A stretch of 64,000 nucleotides of DNA, from assembly GCA_016841445.1 (NCBI GenBank), contig JAENZD010000001.1, positions 1,612,001 to 1,676,000 of the forward strand. Direction: 5' to 3'. The notes beneath the pieces are model-generated. The model did not search any database. It saw only the letters and a list, made by a program, of their open reading frames with translations, and was not told the origin of the DNA. Shown one piece after another: positions 52,301 to 58,982 of the stretch. A program made the position numbers and the translations under genes. Numbering within the stretch: position 1 is the first letter of the stretch; every line of letters starts with the position of its first letter. This DNA comes from Anaerolineaceae bacterium. GTDB taxonomy: Bacteria; Chloroflexota; Anaerolineae; Anaerolineales; Anaerolineaceae.

Positions 52301-54168
52301 GTTTTGATCGCTTCAATCGCTTTGGCGTAATCGCCTTTGACGATCGCTGCTTCGGCATCCCCCCGGTAAATTTTGAGCTTCTCCTGGCGGGGGGCATCTT
52401 TGATCTTTGCCACACGGGCTTGAAGCGCTATGTCATCGGGGTCCACCTTCAGGGCTTCATCTGCCATTGACGCGGCTTCATCCCAGCGCTGGCGGCGGAT
52501 AGCACGTTCTGCCTTATCCATCCAGGATTTGACCAGGGCAGCTTTCTTTTGGTCCAGGATCTGCTGGTAGCGCGCCTTCAGTTCCTCATCTTCCGGGGTC
52601 ATCTCCATCGCCAATTGCAGCTGCTCCAGCGCTTGCTGATCTGCTCCAGAAGAGAGATATGCTTCAGCCTGCTCACGGTAGATATCAGCTAAACTGCGAC
52701 GAGCCTGGGCATGCACCGGTGTGATATTGAGAATGGATTGGTAGGCTTCAATGGCTTCGGTTTTACTGCCTGTTTTTCCTGCCTGATCCCCAATTGCTAA
52801 ATATGCCTGGCAGAATCCCTGCCGGGAAGCGATATGTTCGCTATCAACCTGGAGGGCTTTTTCAAATGAGCTGGCTGCCAGCTGATAATTCCCCTGATCA
52901 AGGTAAATGGAACCCATGTTGAAAAGGGCATCGAGGTTATTTGCTTGTGCGGATAGTGCTTGCTGGTAGCTTGAAAGTGCCTGATCCTGCTGGCCCCTGT
53001 CACGGTACTCATCACCAATTTCGATATAACGATCAGCGATTGGGTTGGCCTGCACCAGTTCTTCCCGCACACGGTCCATCGGGCGATTGAGTTCCAGCCA
53101 GAGCTTCATCAGGTGAATGACAAGATGGTTATCTTTGGTGAGGACATCTTTATCACGCAGGTGCAGCACAGCAGTATTCAAATCTACATCACTGAAACGT
53201 ACCCCCTGGGATCGCAATACCTGGGCGATTTTCTTTTGATTCAATCCTTCGTCCATCCCCAATGCTGCCAGGATCCATTTTTCAAGATCAGTCGCTTCAT
53301 CCCAAACAAATTTCAGGTTAACGGTGCCTCGCTCAATTACATCATCAATGATATTTTCAACATCTTCTACACTGATTTGCCGTGATCCGGTACTCTGGCA
53401 TTGTGAAAACAGCTCGTGGCAGGTCAGTTGGGTGAAATAGGGATGCCCGGATGTCATTTCAATGATGCGCTGAACGGCTTTGGGGTGATAGGTGATCACA
53501 TCTGCAACCGGTTTGGTGATCAGGTCAATGCAATCATCCGTGGTTAGGAAGCTGACTTTTCGGTAGAGCGCGGATTTAAAGAAATTCGTATAAGCCGCCT
53601 GCATGTTTTCAAGCTTATTGCCTGAAGAACCGATAGAAAAGATAAAATTTAATCCATCAACATCGAACAGCCGTCGGAAAAAGTTGATCAGAGGCCGGGC
53701 AAGCTGCTCCTGGATATCTTCACGGGCTAATGTGTCGAATTCATCGAAGGTTAATAACAGTGTCTGATCACCAAGAACGGAACGCAGGTTGGGAATAAAA
53801 TCCGTAATAAAGGTGTCCGGATCTGAAAATTGATCTCGGCTAACCCTGGGCAGATTGATGTCCAGGGCTTTATTCAAAGTACGGATAATTTCAGAAGCCA
53901 TCCACCACAGGAAGCGATCAATGGAAGTATTGGTGCGCCCCTGCAGATCAAAGAAAACCTGGATATATTCTTCAGGCAGAAAATTCGGAATTTGTTTGAG
54001 AACGGTGGTCTTGCCCACCCTGCGTTGGCCGTGTAAGACCAGAATATGGTCAACGTACTTACCTGTCAAGCTGTTTTCAATCCACTTAAAAACATCGCCG
54101 CGCCCAAAGAACATGCTGGTCTCCACGACCGGTGCTCCAGCAATATAAGGATTTCGCATGTCGTTCAT
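49351..54168 (-). CDS. Membrane STAND ATPase with TPRs and three extracytoplasmic LamG-like modules
   Basis: 1605 residues. The ATPase is of the same class as in the TIR gene: RNPYIAGAPVVETSMFFGRGD, Walker A GQRRVGKTT at 47-55, Walker B LLLTFDEFDTL at 137-147. TPR and coiled TPR-like repeats run from about 385 to 850 (EIGDEYRDRGQQDQALSSYQ). One TM helix lies at about 861-882 (WLYGAFAVVVIVVLGFVF). Three repeated beta-rich modules start with EDDF near 966, 1191 and 1432, separated by T/S/E-rich linkers; they resemble concanavalin/LamG-type glycan-binding folds. So the ATPase is inside and the binding modules outside. AAGGGG lies 7 nt before the ATG. Confidence 0.85.
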   Translation of the reverse strand: MNDMRNPYIAGAPVVETSMFFGRGDVFKWIENSLTGKYVDHILVLHGQRRVGKTTVLKQIPNFLPEEYIQVFFDLQGRTNTSIDRFLWWMASEIIRTLNKALDINLPRVSRDQFSDPDTFITDFIPNLRSVLGDQTLLLTFDEFDTLAREDIQEQLARPLINFFRRLFDVDGLNFIFSIGSSGNKLENMQAAYTNFFKSALYRKVSFLTTDDCIDLITKPVADVITYHPKAVQRIIEMTSGHPYFTQLTCHELFSQCQSTGSRQISVEDVENIIDDVIERGTVNLKFVWDEATDLEKWILAALGMDEGLNQKKIAQVLRSQGVRFSDVDLNTAVLHLRDKDVLTKDNHLVIHLMKLWLELNRPMDRVREELVQANPIADRYIEIGDEYRDRGQQDQALSSYQQALSAQANNLDALFNMGSIYLDQGNYQLAASSFEKALQVDSEHIASRQGFCQAYLAIGDQAGKTGSKTEAIEAYQSILNITPVHAQARRSLADIYREQAEAYLSSGADQQALEQLQLAMEMTPEDEELKARYQQILDQKKAALVKSWMDKAERAIRRQRWDEAASMADEALKVDPDDIALQARVAKIKDAPRQEKLKIYRGDAEAAIVKGDYAKAIEAIKTAILLAPDDAELKEWLEATQDSQQDAQLRLYQSQAKKAQDEGNWEAAVTARQAALKLDPENDTLLKALEETQAAQHQAKLDALHAQVASARQAERWDEAIQAAGKLLTLTPDDAHIKQILDDLQSARRQARLDHLLKEADTAAGQELWGDAVKAWEAYLDEVPSEREKYEAQLEKARQYARLSADYEDAQTLIKKGQYNKAIPLLQGIVAQDPTYKSTSRLLVEAVEARGERKPIWAKPWLYGAFAVVVIVVLGFVFSDQIMGWINTSQQETPISTGTTPEANSSSPPGIVATTEESAFAPVVTETPIEITESQDLLANLTPESAMSKVIEPINEYVNSESPSLEDDFSVYNAIWGDLEVGAEVSVSFKQDLISGGTLSLQTNNRTLIPFSTTTPMTAKNFVLEFNLSQELPTGSVISDHNCIGVQFRSNNTNDLNEGSYYEFCQLPNRKWAVNKNNSTYSIASGAIWKDEFILRLIAFDNVFAIYADDELLTVFLDEEFTGENNYILAEDAYIFVDDLKFWNLDQVNEDDLFGTATEESQTETMGDEESDQISQLYNAAKAYMAETTPTTEDDFKTKNYDWGPIKIFPVGIGTDSYFYNHLQNGQLQLSADLGRVECSGHNQFIDFNANNFILRYSLSPQAGMNDFIIALRGTQYIGIQDPYVIDISGSPSSPVIYIHLNTTKGIIQAKAPFDPTKMSEMVIVAENNVVAVFVDGSLIVYDTAAVANSQFNVPIYKVTRIGTNSDMIYFDDISFWNLDSVDFELLDNVTQETQTEPTTTPTSQGTSEFEPYMTSFVNPILDYIADRPPDVEDDFSTESDASVRNSWEDNQYEIVDNELRLLEEGLQNQEIYFFDYVLEVDIRPISDYSGFWALNHREAHESGLGIIFNISKDGNWEISIGAFTQYGFEGLVNEQPPYHLQVILKGSQMAFLINGELVAYNEDEPWRLYRGTVPTVGLRSNGGDAYFDNFKVWNITRFDLPSD
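49360..51275 (-). repeat. Three LamG/concanavalin-like coding modules
   Basis: Protein-level triplication inside the 1605-residue gene. Each begins P-x(2)-EDDF and ends with a FWNL/VWNI motif (KFWNLDQVNEDDL, SFWNLDSVDFELL, KVWNITRFDLPSD). The units are strongly diverged, the second being furthest from the other two. Confidence 0.65.
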
Positions 54169-54213
54169 CGAATACCCCTTTAATGGGCTTGAAGAATGCT
54201 AGTGGCTCTCCCG

Positions 54214-54222
54214 ATTATAACA
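54214..54222 (-). promoter_or_regulatory. Extended -10 promoter for the membrane STAND ATPase gene
   Basis: Minus strand reads TGTTATAAT (54222-54214): consensus TATAAT with TG extension. It lies about 46 nt before the ATG at 54168, giving a leader of about 40 nt. It would serve the run of genes toward 35.9 kb. Confidence 0.5.
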
Positions 54223-54323
54223 TTAATTGAACATCATTCGGTTTGGTCATGGCTAAAATTCAGATTATCTTCATTTATAAGGATCTTAAAGCAGATTACA
54301 AGATAATTGATGAATGGAATAAT

Positions 54324-54340
54324 TCTAACTAATAGTTAGA
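54324..54340. promoter_or_regulatory. Palindrome between RyR-AAA and membrane STAND genes
   Basis: TCTAACTA-A-TAGTTAGA, perfect 8-bp arms around one base, 16-32 bases after the stop of the RyR-AAA gene. Too A/T-rich for a strong terminator; could be an operator for the promoter about 100 bp further on. Confidence 0.3.
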
Positions 54341-54355
54341 TTCTATTAATTTATA

Positions 54356-57130
54356 TCATCGTTTTTCAGCCCTCACCATCTTATAGCCAACACACTCCAG
54401 GATCCAGGGGATCGCCATCGTAATCACCCGGTCCAGGTTGCGGTAATGCTCACTCAGTACATTTCCATCGCTAATCCCCATTCTCTGGGTGTAGCTCACC
54501 CCATAAACCGTCTCGACCTTCTGGCGTTCTTCCTCGTCCCAGGGGACCAGGGCATCATGTTCTTTCATCGCCTTATTTTTCACCGGTGCATAATGCCAGC
54601 CGTTATCGATATGGTGTCTGACCCAGCGGATATGCTCCAACCGACTGACCTTTTCAAATTCCTCTTCGGTCAGCGACCCAGCAGCTTCTTTTGAAGTTAT
54701 CGGGGCGATCATAAAACCCACAGCAGCCAGTTTTTCAGGGATTTTACGGGCATTATGATAATTTTGTGAAATTTCATCCTGCGGTAGTCCTTCCGGTAGC
54801 GTCTGCATTTTTGCATAATGTTCCAGGAATTCATCTTTGGTGATTGATACCGGGTTATCCACTTTTCCAGATTCAAAAACCAGGTCATAAATCGCATGGA
54901 TTCCTGCTGCCATTTTATCAATGACTGCTTCGTCCAGGTCAATTTCGTTCACCAGGTGATAAAAAGCTTCGCCCCCCTCAAAATACTTTGGGTGCTGCGA
55001 TACGAGATCATAGAAAAGTTCACCATCCACGTGAAGGTCCATCTGCGACTGTGGCGGCAGGTCAGACCGGTTGAATTTATGTTTGCCATACAGCTGGCTG
55101 ATCTTGAAGATCGTTTGCATGGAACGTGAACCATGCTTGTATTTCGGTATCAACAGGAAAGCGTTCAATACACCGTCATCAATTTGGAGCTCTCCCCCTT
55201 TGAACAGTTCGCTATTGCCGATGTGAAGCAGGCTGTTAAGCAAAATCGCCCGGCGAATAATGAATTCCGGATCTGCATTTTTTGCCTGGATAAATTCATT
55301 GGTTTCATCTTCCCGGTTCATGCTGTCGGATTTATTTTGCTCGAATGGCAGTACTGGGTTCGGTCCCATCACATTGATAAAACCTTTGATGCGGCTCAGA
55401 AAATCAGGCCCTTTCTCAGCGACCGCTTTTTGGGCTTTGACCTCAAACTGCCCCATACTGGAGCAGGTGCCGCCGGCAAAAACAAAGATTGATTTACCGA
55501 TATTATGGGTCAGCTGGCCTTCCTGGAATTCGCCATCTTCCATTGGTGCCAGGAAATACCGCAGCCAGGCTAAGTTATTGCTGTCAAACTCATCCCAGAA
55601 GACCAGGGGGATTTTCCCTGAGAGAGAGATGTCGCGCACGGCGTGGAAAGCATGGTAGAGGTCACTCGGGTTATCAACATTAAATTGCGAGAGGTTAAAG
55701 GTGATGGCTTGCAGTTCATAGCCCGGCAGTCCCAGTGATTTTGCAAGCTGTTTAATGCTGAATGATTTTCCTGAGCCAGGTGAGCCAAACACAGCAATCG
55801 ATAGGGGTTGACTGTTGCGTTTCTGCAGGTATTCAGTGAACAAAGTTTGTAAGTGATGCAAGAATTCAATTTCTTTCCGGTCCACTGTCAGCAGATGATT
55901 GTATTTGGCAATGGGGATGTTCAAGCCTTGCAAAGCATTCATCGGTCCCGAAAGGGCAATTCTGCGAGCCAGGGAATAAAAATCCCACTTCGTTCTGCTT
56001 AAAAGCGACCAATCACTTCTAATTGTTAATGAGTCATCTTGCCTTGCCTGGTAAAGGCAGTTGAAATGATCGAAATCAAGGGGTACCGGTGAAAACACCT
56101 GTGACGGTACCGTGCCATAGATCTTATCGAGTTCGTTCGGCAGTATTCCTAAATTTAAGCTGCCTTCAGAACTATCCGCACCTGCAAAATGTAGTGCACG
56201 GCTGCCTAATATATGCGCCCGAATGGCGGGTGCCAGGTTCAGATTTTCCGATGTGTCCTCTGCCATGACTTCTTTCGCCAACAGCACCAATAATAGCTCC
56301 AATGAACCAGGCAGGTAACCCGAATGTTCAACTTCCCAATGACCTTCCACACTCATCGAATCAAAGAAGAACAGGATCTCGGGGTCATCGCCCTTATGGG
56401 ATGGCCAATTGTGAAGCAGCAATGTCCCGGTATGCCCAAAAGAGATCACCACATATGCCGCTTGCTGCAAAGGATACAGCGAAATATTCTTCTTGCAGTA
56501 AATTTCTGTGATCAAATCTTGAAGCGTTTGTTCCCATGAAACCCCCATGCTGATAGAAGTATCCAGCATACGAAGATCATCAGCCCTCAGCACAAGTATT
56601 TCCTTCTGCCCCGCCTGCTGAAAGGCAGAATGCCAAAGCGGTTCAGAAAACACTGGCGGATAAGGACGGAAGATCACCCATTTATCCTGTAAAATATCCG
56701 AAAGCTCCGGGATATTAAAATCATGAATTTTCATTCCCCAATCCTGGATGATCAGCAAGTCTGCTTGGGCTAACTCATCCACCTTCGGAGAGGCTTCGAT
56801 AAATTCAGGTCCTTGTCCAACATGATTGATCTCATCAATCCGCCAGGCTTTACCTTTCCCCTCGGGAAAAAGTTTCCAGGTCGCAAACACATGGTTATAA
56901 GCTGCATCTGCAGGGTTTAGATTTATTTTATCCTGGCTGTCCGTATCTTCCCCAACAATAACCCAATCTAAGGGTTTAGCTTTGTTTTTAAAATAAATTG
57001 CCAATAGCGTAATGAGCCTCTTGATGCTCTCATTCCCCCATTTCTCCATAAATACATTTTTTCGTCCTTCACCTGGAAAAATGTTCCAGTGAATCACTTG
57101 ATCACTCAGTAAAAAGATATTCTTGCTCAT
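54356..57130 (-). CDS. AAA ATPase with C-terminal RyR domain
   Basis: 924 residues from ATG 57130 (GGGAG 5 nt upstream); the frame is open 10 codons earlier. The N-terminal 430 residues are unrecognised, with segments (RADDLRMLDTSISMGVSWEQT, VVISFGHTGTLLLH) that faintly recall ribokinase-type folds. The ATPase shows Walker A GSPGSGKSFS near 446-455 and Walker B PLVFWDEFDSN near 506. A RyR domain at about 825-890 (RLEHIRWVRHHIDNGWHYA, HDALVPWDEEER) matches the one at 31.8-33.5 kb. The SLOG gene is divergent, 86 bp away. Prokaryotic RyR domains have been proposed to bind nucleotide ligands. Function here is inferred to be ligand-gated remodelling. Confidence 0.8.
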   Translation of the reverse strand: MSKNIFLLSDQVIHWNIFPGEGRKNVFMEKWGNESIKRLITLLAIYFKNKAKPLDWVIVGEDTDSQDKINLNPADAAYNHVFATWKLFPEGKGKAWRIDEINHVGQGPEFIEASPKVDELAQADLLIIQDWGMKIHDFNIPELSDILQDKWVIFRPYPPVFSEPLWHSAFQQAGQKEILVLRADDLRMLDTSISMGVSWEQTLQDLITEIYCKKNISLYPLQQAAYVVISFGHTGTLLLHNWPSHKGDDPEILFFFDSMSVEGHWEVEHSGYLPGSLELLLVLLAKEVMAEDTSENLNLAPAIRAHILGSRALHFAGADSSEGSLNLGILPNELDKIYGTVPSQVFSPVPLDFDHFNCLYQARQDDSLTIRSDWSLLSRTKWDFYSLARRIALSGPMNALQGLNIPIAKYNHLLTVDRKEIEFLHHLQTLFTEYLQKRNSQPLSIAVFGSPGSGKSFSIKQLAKSLGLPGYELQAITFNLSQFNVDNPSDLYHAFHAVRDISLSGKIPLVFWDEFDSNNLAWLRYFLAPMEDGEFQEGQLTHNIGKSIFVFAGGTCSSMGQFEVKAQKAVAEKGPDFLSRIKGFINVMGPNPVLPFEQNKSDSMNREDETNEFIQAKNADPEFIIRRAILLNSLLHIGNSELFKGGELQIDDGVLNAFLLIPKYKHGSRSMQTIFKISQLYGKHKFNRSDLPPQSQMDLHVDGELFYDLVSQHPKYFEGGEAFYHLVNEIDLDEAVIDKMAAGIHAIYDLVFESGKVDNPVSITKDEFLEHYAKMQTLPEGLPQDEISQNYHNARKIPEKLAAVGFMIAPITSKEAAGSLTEEEFEKVSRLEHIRWVRHHIDNGWHYAPVKNKAMKEHDALVPWDEEERQKVETVYGVSYTQRMGISDGNVLSEHYRNLDRVITMAIPWILECVGYKMVRAEKR

Positions 57131-57171
57131 CGCCGCTCCCTTTTCTGACACGCAAAGCATTTCTTCAATTG

Positions 57172-57177
57172 ATTATA
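57172..57177 (-). promoter_or_regulatory. -10 element for the RyR-AAA gene
   Basis: Minus strand TATAAT at 57177-57172, about 42 nt before the start codon. No TG extension and no clear -35. It lies beside the TCACAA/TTGTGA palindrome. Confidence 0.4.
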
Positions 57178-57186
57178 AATGAAATT

Positions 57187-57202
57187 TCACAATTTTTTGT
57201 GA
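57187..57202. promoter_or_regulatory. Palindromic operator candidate between divergent promoters
   Basis: TCACAA-TTTT-TTGTGA, perfect 6-bp arms, placed exactly between the -10 of the RyR-AAA gene (57172-57177, minus) and the TATAAT of the SLOG gene (57204-57209, plus). One dimeric regulator could control both genes. No dedicated regulator gene is nearby. Confidence 0.4.
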
Positions 57203-57203
57203 G

Positions 57204-57209
57204 TATAAT
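57204..57209 (+). promoter_or_regulatory. -10 element for the SLOG gene, possibly leaderless
   Basis: TATAAT ending 7 nt before the ATG at 57217. Transcription would start at or next to the ATG, and no Shine-Dalgarno sequence is present, so a leaderless mRNA is likely. Confidence 0.4.
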
Positions 57210-57216
57210 AATAATA

Positions 57217-57792
57217 ATGATCAATCATCACACCAATAACCTAACAATTGCTGTTACAGGTCACCGGTTCATCCCAAACGATGTGCGGTTATATCAATCC
57301 ATCCAGGAAATTATTAACAGTTTAATTGACTCTTACCAAGACCACACTTTCACGCTCATCTGCCCGCTTGCTGAAGGCAGCGACCAGCTTGTTGCCAGGA
57401 TCGCTTTGGATCTCAGGGAATTCAAGCTTCATGTCCCCTTACCCATGCCGGTTGAAGAATATTTACAGGATTTTACTTCTGAAGATGGTCAGGAAACATT
57501 TCAGCAATTGTTGTCGGTTGCAGCAAAGATCCATCAGCTGCCCCCAAAGAAAAGTCACCCGGAAGCTTACCGGGCATTAGGACAATATCTAATTCACAAT
57601 TCAGATCTCCTGTTTGCTGTGTGGAATGGTGTCTTTACTAAACAGGCTGGGGGCACAAGTGATGTGGTCAGGATGGCCGTAGAAGCAGGCAAGACGATCT
57701 ATTGGGTCTATTGCCCAAATCAAAAACTGGGTCAAGCCAACAATCTTGAGGAGCAAAAACAAATTGGCGACCTTGAAATTTTATCGCCTTGA
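57217..57792 (+). CDS. SLOG-fold putative nucleotide-binding protein
   Basis: 191 residues from ATG 57217. The frame is open 16 codons earlier from a TTG, but those residues (FFVSIIIIM) are encoded by promoter DNA. It shows the SLOG/LOG-like Rossmannoid marks: LTIAVTGHRFIPND with the GHR motif, ICPLAEGSDQLVARIAL, then SDLLFAVWNGVFTKQAGGTSDVVRMAVEAGKTIYWV with the GGT phosphate loop. SLOG proteins are proposed to sense or process nucleotide derivatives and often neighbour RyR, SLATT or TIR genes. It is divergent from the RyR-AAA gene, strengthening a functional link. Confidence 0.8.
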   Translation: MINHHTNNLTIAVTGHRFIPNDVRLYQSIQEIINSLIDSYQDHTFTLICPLAEGSDQLVARIALDLREFKLHVPLPMPVEEYLQDFTSEDGQETFQQLLSVAAKIHQLPPKKSHPEAYRALGQYLIHNSDLLFAVWNGVFTKQAGGTSDVVRMAVEAGKTIYWVYCPNQKLGQANNLEEQKQIGDLEILSP

Positions 57793-58034
57793 TTTAATAA
57801 ATCCGGTAATGAGGATAACCTCTCCAACCGCTTTGTTTTCATGACGGTAGATCTTATTTGGAAAAATAACCCCTTATCGGATATATTGAAAAGTGGGGAT
57901 TCCTGTTGAGTGTGTCAATAATGCCTCAACCGCTCAACGCCATCAACGCTGCTTCATCCAACAGCAGGAGCATGTTTTCTGCCTGCTTCCCCAAAGCAAG
58001 ATTAAACTAAAGCTAAAGTAGACTGTGAGGAAAA
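57793..58034. other. Intergenic gap (242 bp), nothing recognised
   Basis: Between the SLOG gene and a hypothetical gene on the same strand. A loose pairing of AACCCC (near 57870) with GGGGATT (near 57895) is the only structure seen. No reading frame with gene-like composition was noticed. Confidence 0.5.
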
Positions 58035-58769
58035 ATGTCCATCAATGCTGAAACCGCATTAGACGGTATGGATCTTGGCAGCTCGATCATTTACCAGGGT
58101 AAAGAAATCGCAAAAATTGCCAATAAACAACAGGATTTCTTTGAAATCGAGGATATCCATGGTAAACATTGGGTTCTTCATCGAGACAAAATAAGCAGCA
58201 CCATTCTTCCCATTTTATTAGAGGAACTCTCAAAAATCATTGATCACAATTGGCAGAAGCAAATCAACCAAAAATCAGCTATTGAAGTGCTTTCAGAAAT
58301 GCCCGTCAATACAAATCTCTATTTCAATAATGAATGGATTGCTACCCTCATAGATAAAGATGATGGAGACCAAGCATTGCAGAATCTTACCTTTGAAGGC
58401 AAAAACGGCAGTGAACTGCCTGTCAACCTGGATCAGATTTCCCCCGACACAAGTTTTGATGATTTCAAACGAACTATCAAGGATATAACAGAAGATTTCG
58501 GCCAACCGGATGAAGAAACGATCCTGACACGCTATTTTAAAGAAGAATTTATCCCGATCATGATCGAACAAATGAAATACGACCACCAACGCCTTGGGGA
58601 TACCTGGCTGATGAAACCCAGTCAGGGAATTGACCGGCAAATCCGTAAGCGCTATGAAGAATATTTCGAAATGAATGAGAAAGATGGAAAACCCGTCCCC
58701 TGGTTGAAAATTGCAGGGTATGCTATCATCGCCCAGGCGCGGCTTGATCATCCGGAGTGGCTTTTATAA
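58035..58769 (+). CDS. Hypothetical protein (244 aa)
   Basis: Unknown soluble, acidic protein. The N-terminal two-thirds contain two similar-looking units: SSIIYQGKEIAKIANKQQDF and TNLYFNNEWIATLIDKDDGD may be related strand pairs, suggesting an internal duplication. The C-terminus YDHQRLGDTWLMKPSQGIDRQ ... PWLKIAGYAIIAQARLDHPEW is the most conserved-looking block and resembles a domain I recall from phage- and defence-associated small proteins, without a name. GAGG lies 5 nt before the ATG. It lies between the SLOG gene and uvrC. Confidence 0.68.
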   Translation: MSINAETALDGMDLGSSIIYQGKEIAKIANKQQDFFEIEDIHGKHWVLHRDKISSTILPILLEELSKIIDHNWQKQINQKSAIEVLSEMPVNTNLYFNNEWIATLIDKDDGDQALQNLTFEGKNGSELPVNLDQISPDTSFDDFKRTIKDITEDFGQPDEETILTRYFKEEFIPIMIEQMKYDHQRLGDTWLMKPSQGIDRQIRKRYEEYFEMNEKDGKPVPWLKIAGYAIIAQARLDHPEWLL

Positions 58770-58909
58770 GTTTTCTCTTGCTGCAACAAGTTAAATAACG
58801 GTCTCTGGCCTTTTTCTGACCAATCCAATCAAATAACTCTCAATCCATCGCCATGTGCTAGAATTAACAGGTCAATAAACCAGCCTGTATTTCGTTATTT
58901 GACTTACCA

Positions 58910-58932
58910 GGGGTAATCAACGCGATCACCCC
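58910..58932. other. Hairpin upstream of uvrC
   Basis: GGGGTAATC-AACGC-GATCACCCC: 9-bp stem with one A-C mismatch and a 5-base loop. It is followed by TTAAAAAC, not a T run, so it is not a standard intrinsic terminator on the plus strand. It may be a regulatory dyad for uvrC, whose -10 candidate is 20 bp downstream. Confidence 0.3.
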
Positions 58933-58951
58933 TTAAAAACTGACCAAGAAG

Positions 58952-58960
58952 TGATATATT
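58952..58960 (+). promoter_or_regulatory. Extended -10-like element for uvrC
   Basis: TGATATATT (TG-A-TATATT) 22 bp before the uvrC ATG; the leader would be about 15 nt of T-rich sequence without a Shine-Dalgarno motif. Confidence 0.35.
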
Positions 58961-58982
58961 TTTATTAGTTTTCGATTTTTTT

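Noticed and set aside
54324-54340. TCTAACTA/TAGTTAGA palindrome considered as a terminator of the RyR-AAA gene
   Set aside because: Stem is A/T-rich with almost no loop and lacks a T run; kept only as a weak operator candidate.
57169-57216. TTG-initiated N-terminal extension of the SLOG protein
   Set aside because: These codons overlap the TATAAT box and operator palindrome, and the SLOG fold starts after the later ATG.
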